From the NCBI GenBank assembly GCA_905200905.1, contig CAJKMA010000001.1, positions 38,218 through 102,217 of the forward strand: a stretch of 64,000 nt of DNA, written 5' to 3'. The notes under the pieces were generated by a model. It searched no databases and was not told where the DNA came from. It was given only the letters and a program-made list of their open reading frames with translations. Both the position numbers and the translations under genes were made by a program. The DNA comes from an uncultured Bacillota bacterium. GTDB lineage: Bacteria; Bacillota; Clostridia; Lachnospirales; Lachnospiraceae. This document shows, piece after piece, positions 26,343 through 34,065 of the stretch. Positions within the stretch are counted from its first letter, which is position 1. Each line of letters starts with the position of its first letter.

Positions 26343-27824
26343 GTGAGTCAGATTTATAATCCCTATCTGCCATTAAATGAATATGTGCCAGATGGGGAAC
26401 CTCGTGTATTTGGAAATAGGGTATACATTTATGGATCACATGATTCTGCTCATGCCTCTGTATATTGCCCGGGGCATTATGTGACATGGTCTGCGTCAGT
26501 TGAGGATCTTACTGATTGGAGATATGAAGGTGTAATTTACAAAAGAAATCAAGACCCGTCTAATGCGGATGACACATTACAGTTATGGGCACCGGATGCA
26601 ACACAGGGACCTGACGGAAGATACTATATCTATTATTGCTTTAATTTCCGACAGGAAATTGGTGTGGCAGTAGCGGATACCCCTATCGGTCCATTCGAAT
26701 TCTACGGTCATGTCAAATATCCGAACAATAAGTATGATGGAAAAATTTTGGATGAGGGGATGCCTTTTGATCCGGCAGTATTGTGTGATGAGGATGGTAG
26801 AGTATACCTTTACTATGGTTTTGCACCTGCTAAGGAGAAGGAGATGTATCTCCCGGATCTGACGGAGGAACAGATTGCTGAACTGCCTGATGTGATGCGA
26901 AAGACATACAACGTAATGAAAACGGTTAAACTGGGTGAACACTGTATGGTTGTGGAACTGGAACAGGATATGATTACAGTTAAATCGGAACCCAAGCCCT
27001 GCATTCCTGGGGGTAAGCATACTGCCGGCACGGCATTTGATGGACATGGATATTTTGAGGCACCATCGATTCGCAAAATTAGAGGCAGATATTATCTTGT
27101 ATATTCATCCCATAAAAGTCATGAATTATGTTATGCGGTCAGTAATGATCCAATGCAAGGATTCGAATATGGCGGAGTTGTTATTTCCAATGGAGATATA
27201 GGATTTGGCAATCGCCGAACACCGGTATATCCGATTGGAAATAATCATGGAGGTTTGGCAGAAATTAATGGCAAATACTACATCTTTTATCACAGGCAGA
27301 CGGCAGGTACCGAATTCTCACGCCAAGGGTGCGCTGAAGAAATCGCTATCGATGAGGATGGCAGAATCAGACAGGTAGAAATTACGAGTAGTGGATTAAA
27401 TGGAAAGCCGTTAGTAGGAAAAGGCATATACCCGGCTTCAATCTGCTCTCATCTGACATGTAGAACTACTATGAACCATATAGATTATGATAATCCGGTA
27501 ATGAGACAGCAGGTTCGAGTTGTGGAAGACAGAAATGAATCATTTATAACGGATGTTGATTCGGGGACGGTAATTGGATACAAGAATTTCAGTATTTTAT
27601 CCAAGACGAATATTATGATAGAAGCTCGTGGTAGTTTTAACGGAGTGGTGAAACTTAAGTTGGGGGAGATAAATGGGTCTGAATGCCGGAATACAATAAA
27701 TATTCAGTCGGAAGAATGGCAGATTATTAGTGTTGGTGAAATGGAGTATAGAGAAAAAACGCCTATATATTTTGAATTTGACGGGCAAGGTAAATTAGAT
27801 ATAAGGCATATTGTATTTGTATAG
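26343..27824 (+). CDS. Glycoside hydrolase family 43 enzyme
   Basis: A GTG start two bases after the symporter stop gives 493 residues. The five-bladed propeller carries the three GH43 carboxylates at expected places: base D17 (YVPDGEPRVFG), pKa modulator D143 (MPFDPAVLCDEDGRVYLYYG) and acid E239 (YFEAPSIRK). The LWAPDATQGPDGRYYIYY segment is typical. A C-terminal beta-sandwich (about 385-493) resembles a carbohydrate-binding module. There is no signal peptide, so the enzyme is intracellular. Family members release arabinose, xylose or galactose, and the exact specificity cannot be read from the sequence. Confidence 0.9.
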   Translation: MSQIYNPYLPLNEYVPDGEPRVFGNRVYIYGSHDSAHASVYCPGHYVTWSASVEDLTDWRYEGVIYKRNQDPSNADDTLQLWAPDATQGPDGRYYIYYCFNFRQEIGVAVADTPIGPFEFYGHVKYPNNKYDGKILDEGMPFDPAVLCDEDGRVYLYYGFAPAKEKEMYLPDLTEEQIAELPDVMRKTYNVMKTVKLGEHCMVVELEQDMITVKSEPKPCIPGGKHTAGTAFDGHGYFEAPSIRKIRGRYYLVYSSHKSHELCYAVSNDPMQGFEYGGVVISNGDIGFGNRRTPVYPIGNNHGGLAEINGKYYIFYHRQTAGTEFSRQGCAEEIAIDEDGRIRQVEITSSGLNGKPLVGKGIYPASICSHLTCRTTMNHIDYDNPVMRQQVRVVEDRNESFITDVDSGTVIGYKNFSILSKTNIMIEARGSFNGVVKLKLGEINGSECRNTINIQSEEWQIISVGEMEYREKTPIYFEFDGQGKLDIRHIVFV

Positions 27825-27839
27825 CATGAGGGAGATAAA

Positions 27840-28487
27840 ATGGATTGCAAAAACATTAAATCATATATTTTCGATCTGGATGGTGTAATTTGTTTTACAG
27901 ACAAATATCATTATTTGGCATGGAAGCAGGTGGCGGATGAACAGGGAATTTATTTTGATGAGGAGATCAATAATCGCCTGCGAGGCGTAAGTCGCATGGC
28001 GAGTCTGGAGATTATTCTGGAGCGGAGCGATAAGCTTTATACGATGAGTGAGAAGGTGGCTATGGCTGAAAAGAAGAACCATATTTATAGGGAATATTTA
28101 AAGCAAATGTCTCCTGAAGATCTTTCTTCTGAAGTAAAGAGCACGTTGGAAGAGCTAAAGTACAAAGGCTGTAAGCTTGCCATCGGTTCATCAAGTAAGA
28201 ATACGCGTTTTATTTTGGAACGAATCGGATTAGTAGATTTCTTTGATGCGATAGTTGATGGAACGATGATTGCACATTCTAAGCCGAATCCGGAAGTGTT
28301 CTTAAAGGCCGCGGAGCTCATGGAAGCGGATCCTTCAAGCTGCATCGTGGTGGAAGATGCAAAGGCTGGCATACAGGCTGCAAAAGCAGGCGGTTTCATT
28401 TCGTTCGCGTTGTATGGTGACGCAAGGGAGTGCGGGCTGGAAGATTGTAATCTGGACAGCTTTGAGAATCTTTTGAAATTTGTATAG
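27840..28487 (+). CDS. pgmB: Beta-phosphoglucomutase (HAD superfamily)
   Basis: The 215-residue HAD protein has the nucleophile/acid pair D12 and D14 in IFDLDGVI, the cap-domain motif LRGVSRMASLEIIL diagnostic of beta-phosphoglucomutase, the SSSKN motif II, the lysine in HSKPNPEVF and VVEDAKAGIQAA. It interconverts beta-glucose-1-phosphate and glucose-6-phosphate. This enzyme is usually encoded beside disaccharide phosphorylases, but none of the classical families (GH65, GH94 and others) is present here, which draws attention to the GH3 enzyme as a possible source of a beta-sugar-1-phosphate. Confidence 0.9.
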   Translation: MDCKNIKSYIFDLDGVICFTDKYHYLAWKQVADEQGIYFDEEINNRLRGVSRMASLEIILERSDKLYTMSEKVAMAEKKNHIYREYLKQMSPEDLSSEVKSTLEELKYKGCKLAIGSSSKNTRFILERIGLVDFFDAIVDGTMIAHSKPNPEVFLKAAELMEADPSSCIVVEDAKAGIQAAKAGGFISFALYGDARECGLEDCNLDSFENLLKFV

Positions 28488-28509
28488 TATCCCCGCACCT
28501 TTGGTTTCT

Positions 28510-28770
28510 AAAATGGATGCCAAGACGAGAAAAGCTGCACTGGAGGAATATTTTGGGGAAAACGGAAATCATACTCGTTTTATTCGTGTACATATGGATA
28601 GTTGTGATTTTTCTTTGGAAGAATATGTAGCAGTGGAAGATCCGATCGCAGATCCAGAGCTTACGACATTTTCGATTAAGAGGGATCGAAAATATATTAT
28701 TCCGATGTTGAAAGAGGCAATGGAAATCTCGGTAGAACCGCTGGAACGACTGGAATCTGATCGTAGATAA
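28510..28770 (+). pseudogene. Unidentified gene fragment
   Basis: An open frame reads KMDAKTRKAALEEYFGENGN, then TRFIRVHMDSCDFSLEEYV and RDRKYIIPMLKEAM before stopping at 28770. The composition is protein-like (charged helices and strands), but there is no ribosome site, and the frame touches the relaxase fragment of the other strand three bases later. I do not recognise the family. It is probably the end of a gene brought in or cut by the mobile DNA that follows. Confidence 0.35.
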
Positions 28771-28772
28771 AA

Positions 28773-28973
28773 ACAGACAAGAGCCTGATGTCCGGGGAAA
28801 TTTTTACGGGCATATTCTAGTCCCAGTTCCTGTGCTTTTTCTCCTGTTAATCCGCATTCGTCACGATCAGCAGGATCAAAGCTGATGATATAATGATGGG
28901 ATTTGATTTCATCATAGGTTTGGTTTTTGTGATATTGGTCGTTAAGACGTTCGCATTCCTTATCAAATAACAT
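28773..28973 (-). pseudogene. Internal fragment of a relaxase/mobilisation nuclease
   Basis: On the minus strand about 67 residues (CERLNDQYHKNQTYDEIKSH, YIISFDPADRDECGLTGEKA, LEYARKNFPGHQALVC) match the MobA/VirD2-type relaxase core of clostridial mobilisable elements just before the HxHxH metal site. The metal histidines themselves are missing because the fragment is cut at 28773. At 28973 it is cut by transposase sequence. It is a remnant only. Confidence 0.7.
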
Positions 28974-28974
28974 T

Positions 28975-29229
28975 GGTCTTCGTGCCTATCCCGGAACCAT
29001 TCGCGGAACCGAAGAGAGGGATAACACTTACAAAATCAGAACCGCAGTAGAAAGAGATATCAATCACATAAAAGACAATCTCTGTCTTGCAGGACGTCGT
29101 ACTCAGAATGAGAAAACATTGCATGCTGACTTGATTCTTGCTGGAATCACCCAATTCATTACAGTTGTTCTTGCAGACAAAATCAAACATCATGAATACA
29201 TACGAAGTCTGAAACCACTCATCGCTTAG
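28975..29229 (+). pseudogene. C-terminal fragment of a DDE transposase
   Basis: The frame ending in TAG at 29227-29229 reads GLRAYPGTIRGTEERDNTYK, then IRTAVERDINHIKDNLCLAG and LILAGITQFITVVLADK. This fits the last 80 residues of a DDE-type transposase, with the final Glu of the triad plausibly in TAVERDINHIK. There is no start codon or N-terminus. It belongs to a different element from the IS66 genes next to it. Confidence 0.65.
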
Positions 29230-29640
29230 GTCTTATTAACTTTATAAAGCCTATGGCTTATTAAAGTATGCCTAAAAACGGTAGTTATCCACTTCTCATC
29301 TTAGGATTCGTGCTCTGTACGAATTCTTCCTTGTTTAGATTCAAGATTATGAACAAGCATTGCGAGTTTCGCAATTACCTAATGCTCTTATTATACCAGG
29401 AATACGTGAAAAAGGCGAATGGAAAGGAAAGGGAGCACCGTGAAAATGCCTATAAATAGAAAGCTGTAGAAGGCGGAGTGAGAGATCTTAAATAGAAGTC
29501 AAACACAAAAAGAAAAATGCTATGCAGAGCTTTGAAGACTGCGATAGAAAGAACAAGGAGCCTTCGAAAGCTGTGCATAGCACTTTGGAAGAGGTGCGAT
29601 AAGCAGAGAAAAAAGTTCTCTGTTTTGTACAATAGAATAA
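29230..29640. other. Gap of about 410 bases without a supported gene
   Basis: No frame here has both a ribosome site and protein-like composition. The stretch holds a strong long hairpin (29518-29582) and otherwise looks like leftover mobile-element DNA between the DDE transposase tail and the truncated IS66 copy. Confidence 0.5.
29518..29582. repeat. Long near-perfect hairpin
   Basis: TGCTATGCA-G-AGCTTT-GAAG (29518-29537) pairs with 29562-29582 with one mismatch and one bulged base, around a 24-base loop. It lies about 60 bases beyond the IS66 tnpB stop. It could be a transcript end of the lost element or a structured RNA. Confidence 0.6.
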
Positions 29641-30000
29641 TTAAGCTGAGTAACTAGGAGTAACAGCTTGAATGACGGGAGCGATAGAAAAGCCATACAT
29701 TAACCATCGGAACTGTTCAGATGTCATGGAGCGGAGCTCATCTGAATTACGAGGCCAGGTGAAGTGACCACTATCGACGCGTTTGTAAAGGAGTAGAAAG
29801 CCATCGCCTTCCCAGAGAAGTCCTTTTATCTTTGTGGCAGATCTTCCGTAGAAGAGAAATAAGGTGTTGGGAACAAAAAGGCTGACATGGTATTTGTGCT
29901 CAATAATAGCTGCCAAGGAATCGATACCATAACGAAGGTCAGTATAACCACAAACGATATAGATTCCGGAAAAGCTGGTTGGATTAGCATCTCTAAGCAT
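29641..30000 (-). CDS. tnpB: IS66 accessory protein TnpB
   Basis: The 119-residue protein has the full TnpB signature: IYIVCGYTDLRYGIDSLAAI, LFLFYGRSATKIKGLLWEGD, FLLLYKRVDSGHFTWPR. The start at 30000 overlaps the tnpA stop by eight bases, as in intact IS66 elements. TnpB is required for IS66 transposition, but its mechanism is not settled. In this copy the transposase gene that should follow is gone. Confidence 0.92.
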   Translation of the reverse strand: MLRDANPTSFSGIYIVCGYTDLRYGIDSLAAIIEHKYHVSLFVPNTLFLFYGRSATKIKGLLWEGDGFLLLYKRVDSGHFTWPRNSDELRSMTSEQFRWLMYGFSIAPVIQAVTPSYSA

Positions 30001-30403
30001 GGCGCACCGCCTTAATAAGGGTGCAGAGAAAGTCCTCAGGAATATCTGGTGATACTTCAACTGATATGCCATTTATAGACAACACTGCAGTTGCACAATT
30101 CGCGTGAATTGCGCTATGCAATGTAGTATTAGGTGAAACCACTGGTTGAGGATAAACTTGCTGCACTTGGGAAGCCGTGAGAGCATCGCATGTAGCTTCT
30201 GGAAGTACGAGAGGAACGATATCAGGGAGAATCTGGTTCCCCACTTCTTCTTTGAGTACACGTTTCCAGTAGTTATAAGCGTGGATGCTGAAGTTATTAT
30301 CTTCACACCATTGCTTGACAGTAAGACCGCTTGCCTTCTGATCGGCAAAGCGTTGAGCCCATTCATTAAGATGGAGCTGGTGAAGTTTTTGATTGGTTTT
30401 CAC
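29993..30403 (-). CDS. tnpA: IS66 accessory protein TnpA
   Basis: A GTG start at 30403 behind GGAGG gives 136 residues with an N-terminal helix-turn-helix region (RFADQKASGLTVKQWCEDNN, YNYWKRVLKEE) typical of IS66 TnpA, and a C-terminal strand region (LSINGISVEVSPDIPEDFL). It probably binds element DNA. It is the first gene of the truncated IS66. Confidence 0.88.
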   Translation of the reverse strand: MKTNQKLHQLHLNEWAQRFADQKASGLTVKQWCEDNNFSIHAYNYWKRVLKEEVGNQILPDIVPLVLPEATCDALTASQVQQVYPQPVVSPNTTLHSAIHANCATAVLSINGISVEVSPDIPEDFLCTLIKAVRHA

Positions 30404-30528
30404 GAGAAATACCTCCTTGAACAATTGATTACGCGAATTGCACGCATCGCGCTATATGAGTTGAGTATCAAGGAATATTTTCTCAAAAATATGATAAGAT
30501 GAGTAGGTGCATCATTTTGATTGCTTAC

Positions 30529-30888
30529 CATACTACTGTCTGGGATATGAAAAAGGTCACGGACCGTCTGTTGGAAAATCCGTGGTTTAGGGAAATGGTA
30601 TCTCAACATATGTATATAGCTACTCTGCCAGATGGAAGTACACAGACTTGGGTAAATACCAATGCGTTTTTAGATCCTGCATCTGAATATTACAATGAAA
30701 GAATTATAGGAGTAAAAACAGGTTCCTTAGCAGAGAATTATAATTTGGTTGTTCTTTATCAACAACATGGAAAAGAATTTTTAATCTGTAGTCTGGGTTC
30801 GGAATCAGATTCTTCAAGATATGATGATGTCAATTATATTCTTCAAACAATAGACGAGTCAGATGATCTGGCACATGGCATGGAATAG
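30529..30888 (+). pseudogene. D-alanyl-D-alanine carboxypeptidase (S11), C-terminal fragment
   Basis: From the IS66 end onward the plus strand reads VWDMKKVTDRLLENPWFREM, NTNAFLDPASEYYNERIIGV, KTGSLAENYNLVVLYQQ, the last third of a penicillin-binding-protein-5-type carboxypeptidase with the KTG triad box. The SxxK and SxN boxes and the signal peptide are missing, removed by the IS66 insertion. The frame overlaps the upstream possible starts of the next gene. It is not functional as an enzyme. Confidence 0.75.
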
Positions 30889-30943
30889 TGGAAGCAACCT
30901 TTTCTTTCCTCACACATATATTAATGAAAAAGGAAATTTTGTC

Positions 30944-31828
30944 ATGGACAAAATAAAAAAATCAGGCAGTAATTGGCAGGATATTGCCAGGAAGGAAGCT
31001 TGTACCGGAAGAGGAATCGGTGTGGCGATTCTGGATACCGGTGTATGCCTGCATCTGGATTTTGGAAGCCGTATTCTTGCTTTTCGGGATTATGTCAGAG
31101 GACGGACCATGCCTTATGATGATAATGGACATGGGACTCATGTGGCAGGTATTATAGGAGGAAATGGCAGAGCCAGCAAAGGAAGGTATTGCGGCATTGC
31201 ACCAGAATGTGGTTTGATTCCTATAAAAGTGTTAGATGAAAAAGGAAACGGAAAAAAAGAATCTGTGATTTATGCCATGGACTGGATTGAAAAAAACAGA
31301 GAAAAATATAATATCCGTATTGTGAATATTTCTGTTGGAAGCACAACCCAGGGAGAAAATCAGGATTTGATTGAAGCAGTGGAGCATATCTGGGATATAG
31401 GGCTGGTGGTGGTAGCAGCAGCGGGAAATCTTGGTCCCCAAAGAGGGAGTATCACTGCTCCAGGCTGCAGCCGTAAAGTGATTACTGTTGGGGCTTCTGA
31501 TATGGTTATGGAAAATCAGGGGATTTCTAGTAGAGGACCTACCAGAGACTGTATTAGTAAGCCAGATATTGTAGCTCCCGGCAATGCAATCATCTCCTGC
31601 GCATATAGGGCAGGAGTTTCTTCCTATACGGCTAAAAGTGGTACTTCTATGTCTACTCCTTTGGTAGCAGGAGGGATTGCGTTATTACTGGAAAAGGAGC
31701 CACAGCTTACCAACCTGGAGATTAAAAAACGACTGCGGGATACTGCAAAAGATCTGGGCTATGCACACAACTTACAGGGATGGGGATTATTTCACCTTCC
31801 CTCTTTTTTATCTGGAAAAAGCATATAA
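30944..31828 (+). CDS. S8 subtilisin-family serine peptidase (intracellular type)
   Basis: The start at 30944 (AGGAAA upstream) gives 294 residues; in-frame upstream starts overlap the broken carboxypeptidase gene. The triad is D31 (VAILDTGV), H63 (DDNGHGTHVAGI) and S235 (SGTSMSTPLVAGG), with N162 in AAAGNLGP. There is no signal peptide or membrane anchor and only a 20-residue N-terminal extension, as in intracellular subtilisins. It may degrade cytoplasmic proteins or act in the forespore (inference). It differs strongly from the Csp-like enzyme at 4808, lacking the jelly-roll insertion. Confidence 0.9.
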   Translation: MDKIKKSGSNWQDIARKEACTGRGIGVAILDTGVCLHLDFGSRILAFRDYVRGRTMPYDDNGHGTHVAGIIGGNGRASKGRYCGIAPECGLIPIKVLDEKGNGKKESVIYAMDWIEKNREKYNIRIVNISVGSTTQGENQDLIEAVEHIWDIGLVVVAAAGNLGPQRGSITAPGCSRKVITVGASDMVMENQGISSRGPTRDCISKPDIVAPGNAIISCAYRAGVSSYTAKSGTSMSTPLVAGGIALLLEKEPQLTNLEIKKRLRDTAKDLGYAHNLQGWGLFHLPSFLSGKSI

Positions 31829-31866
31829 CTTTAAGTTATAGCTATTATGGTATTGTAAAAAGTATA

Positions 31867-31902
31867 TTGACATATTTTGTATTATTGTATACAATGATAC
31901 AA
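31867..31902 (+). promoter_or_regulatory. Promoter with large palindromic operator for the citrate/isocitrate operon
   Basis: TTGACA (31867-31872) and TACAAT (31890-31895) are 17 bases apart. A 26-bp palindrome (31877-31902, 24 of 26 positions symmetric) centres on the perfect 12-mer ATTGTATACAAT and covers the -10 box. The downstream operon encodes a GntR/FCD regulator, which is the likely ligand of this site. Confidence 0.7.
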
Positions 31903-31963
31903 ATAATTCAATACAATAGAGTAACAGATAAATGAACTACTAGAAAAGTCAGGAGTGTGTGAG

Positions 31964-33352
31964 ATGATTAACAGAGCTGTCAGAATGAACTATCATACGA
32001 ATTTGCTGGAATTAGAGGAACATATGTATCCATTAGTGGATGTGGAAACGCCCAATGTATTCCGTAATCTGTTCCCTTATTCAGAAGTACCAAAGATTGC
32101 TTTTAATGATCGAATTGTCCCACACCATATGCCAGATGATATCTGGATTACCGATACTACCTTTCGAGATGGTCAACAATCCAGGGCGCCTTACAGTACC
32201 GAGCAAATCGTAAGAATTTATGAGTACCTTCATAAGCTGGGGGGACCAAATGGAAAAATCCGTCAAAGTGAATTTTTTCTTTATAGTAAAAAAGACCGAG
32301 ATGCAGTATACAAATGTTTAGAAAAGGGATATCAGTTTCCAGAGATTACCAGCTGGATTCGGGCTAGTAAAGCAGACTTTCAACTAGTAAAAGATATTGG
32401 ATTAAAGGAAACAGGGATTTTGGTAAGTTGTTCAGATTACCATATTTTCTATAAAATGAAAATGACCAGAAAGCAGGCCATGGAACATTATCTTTCTGTA
32501 ATACGGGAGTGCCTGGATACAGGAATCAGCCCAAGATGCCATTTGGAAGACATTACCAGAGCAGATATTTATGGTTATGTGATTCCCTTCTGTCTGGAAT
32601 TAACAAAACTTATGGAGGAATATTCCATTCCCATTAAGGTGCGTTGCTGCGATACTATGGGCTATGGAGTTAATTATCCAGGCGCTGTGATACCACGGTC
32701 TATTCCAGGAATTATTTATGGTATTATGACACATGCTGGTATCCCCTCTGAACTTATTGAATTTCATGGTCACAATGATTTTTATAAGGCTGTAAGTAAT
32801 TCTACTACAGCGTGGCTATATGGAGCTTGTGGGGTAAACTGTTCCCTTTTTGGTATTGGAGAACGCACAGGAAATACTCCTTTAGAAGCCATGGTTTTTG
32901 AATATGCTCAGCTAAAAGGTACCCTGGATGGTATGGACACCACTGTGATTACAGAGCTTGCAGAATACTATGAAAAAGAAATCGGTTACCAGATTCCCAG
33001 CAGAACCCCTTTTGTAGGAAGTGCTTTTAATGTGACAAGAGCAGGGATTCATGCAGATGGACTCTTGAAAAATGAGGAGATTTATAATATCTTTGATACA
33101 GAGAAATTTCTTCATCGTGGACCTCAGGTTGCGGTTTCCAAGACTTCGGGGCTGGCAGGCATTGCACATTGGATTAACAATCATTTCCAGCTTTCAGGGG
33201 ATAAGAAAGTGGAGAAAAACAGCCAGCTTGTGGCTCAAGTAAAGGCATGGGTAGATACGCAATACGAAGAAGGCCGTGTAACTGTACTTACAGATGAAGA
33301 ACTCCAGGGAGTGATTGCAGATACCTGTAGTCGCCTGGGTATTACATGGTAA
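31964..33352 (+). CDS. Re-citrate synthase-like protein (HMGL/isopropylmalate synthase family)
   Basis: ATG 31964 has AGGAG eight bases upstream. The 462-residue protein has the DRE-TIM barrel start WITDTTFRDGQQSRAP and the metal site FHGHNDFYKAVSN. It lacks the LeuA C-terminal regulatory domain. The length and the pairing with NADP-isocitrate dehydrogenase fit the clostridial Re-citrate synthase, which makes citrate from oxaloacetate and acetyl-CoA for glutamate synthesis when the ordinary Si enzyme is absent. Homocitrate or citramalate synthesis are alternatives. Aconitase is not in this operon. Confidence 0.75.
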   Translation: MINRAVRMNYHTNLLELEEHMYPLVDVETPNVFRNLFPYSEVPKIAFNDRIVPHHMPDDIWITDTTFRDGQQSRAPYSTEQIVRIYEYLHKLGGPNGKIRQSEFFLYSKKDRDAVYKCLEKGYQFPEITSWIRASKADFQLVKDIGLKETGILVSCSDYHIFYKMKMTRKQAMEHYLSVIRECLDTGISPRCHLEDITRADIYGYVIPFCLELTKLMEEYSIPIKVRCCDTMGYGVNYPGAVIPRSIPGIIYGIMTHAGIPSELIEFHGHNDFYKAVSNSTTAWLYGACGVNCSLFGIGERTGNTPLEAMVFEYAQLKGTLDGMDTTVITELAEYYEKEIGYQIPSRTPFVGSAFNVTRAGIHADGLLKNEEIYNIFDTEKFLHRGPQVAVSKTSGLAGIAHWINNHFQLSGDKKVEKNSQLVAQVKAWVDTQYEEGRVTVLTDEELQGVIADTCSRLGITW

Positions 33353-34038
33353 AGGATGGAAAAAGAGAAAACATGGCAGGAGAATCTTTACGAGAAAAAG
33401 TATTTGAAAAAATTAGAACGGATATTTTACGAGGAAGATATAAAAAAGGTGATGAACTAGTAGAATGTACGATTGGGAAAGAATTGGGGGTTAGCCGTAC
33501 TCCAGTAAGAGAGGCTATCCGGCAGTTGGAGTTGGAAGGATTGGTGCAATTCATTCCAAATAAGGGAGCTTTTGTCACAGGTATTTCCACCAAGGATGTG
33601 ATGGATATGTATCTGATACGGGCAAAATTAGAAGGTCTTTGTGCAGCTATGGCAGCGACGCATGTGACCCAAGAAACGTTGGACAAAATGGAAGAAGCGA
33701 TTTTGTTATCTGATTATTATGTAGAAAAAGAAAATTTCCAGCAAGTGTGCCAGCAGGACGGGGAATTTCATAAATTGTTGTACGAAGCATCCCAAAGCCG
33801 GATTCTTGCCCATACGTTATTGGACTTTCACCAATATTTGCAGAGAGTACGTATGGCATCTGTAAAAGAAAGAAAACGTACACAACCTTCTGCACAGGAG
33901 CATAAGCAGATTTTGGAAGCAATTCAAAAAGGAGATGCAAAAGCAGCAGAACAGGCAGCCTACCAACATATTACAAACACGATAAAGAATTTTAATAATC
34001 TGGATTTAGAAAAAGTACTAAAAGAAGAGATGAAATAG
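33346..34038 (+). CDS. GntR-family (FadR/FCD) transcriptional regulator
   Basis: The 230-residue protein overlaps the preceding gene by seven bases. An N-terminal winged helix (TIGKELGVSRTPVREAIRQL, EGLVQFIPNKGAFV) is followed by an all-helical FCD ligand domain with metal-binding His/Asp candidates (DGEFHKLLYEAS; EHKQIL). An internal start at 33373 is possible. Its place between the citrate synthase-like and isocitrate dehydrogenase genes suggests it controls this operon through the palindrome at 31877-31902, perhaps sensing a di- or tricarboxylate (inference). Confidence 0.9.
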   Translation: MVKDGKRENMAGESLREKVFEKIRTDILRGRYKKGDELVECTIGKELGVSRTPVREAIRQLELEGLVQFIPNKGAFVTGISTKDVMDMYLIRAKLEGLCAAMAATHVTQETLDKMEEAILLSDYYVEKENFQQVCQQDGEFHKLLYEASQSRILAHTLLDFHQYLQRVRMASVKERKRTQPSAQEHKQILEAIQKGDAKAAEQAAYQHITNTIKNFNNLDLEKVLKEEMK

Positions 34039-34065
34039 CAGATGGAAAGAGAAAGGAGAAGAACC

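Larger units (their letters stand above)
29641..30528 (-). mobile_element. Truncated IS66-family insertion sequence
   Basis: The tnpA and tnpB genes lie in the usual overlapping order on the minus strand, but tnpC (the DDE transposase, about 500 codons) is missing downstream. The upstream end is sharp: read on the minus strand the element begins GTAAGC at 30528, the usual start of IS66 terminal repeats, and D-Ala-D-Ala carboxypeptidase coding sequence begins at 30529. The other end was not found, so no target duplication could be checked. Without tnpC it cannot move by itself. Confidence 0.75.

Noticed and set aside
31831..31845. Small inverted repeat TATAACTT/AAGTTATA after the subtilase gene
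   Set aside because: Eight AT-rich pairs without loop or T-run; too weak to call a terminator.
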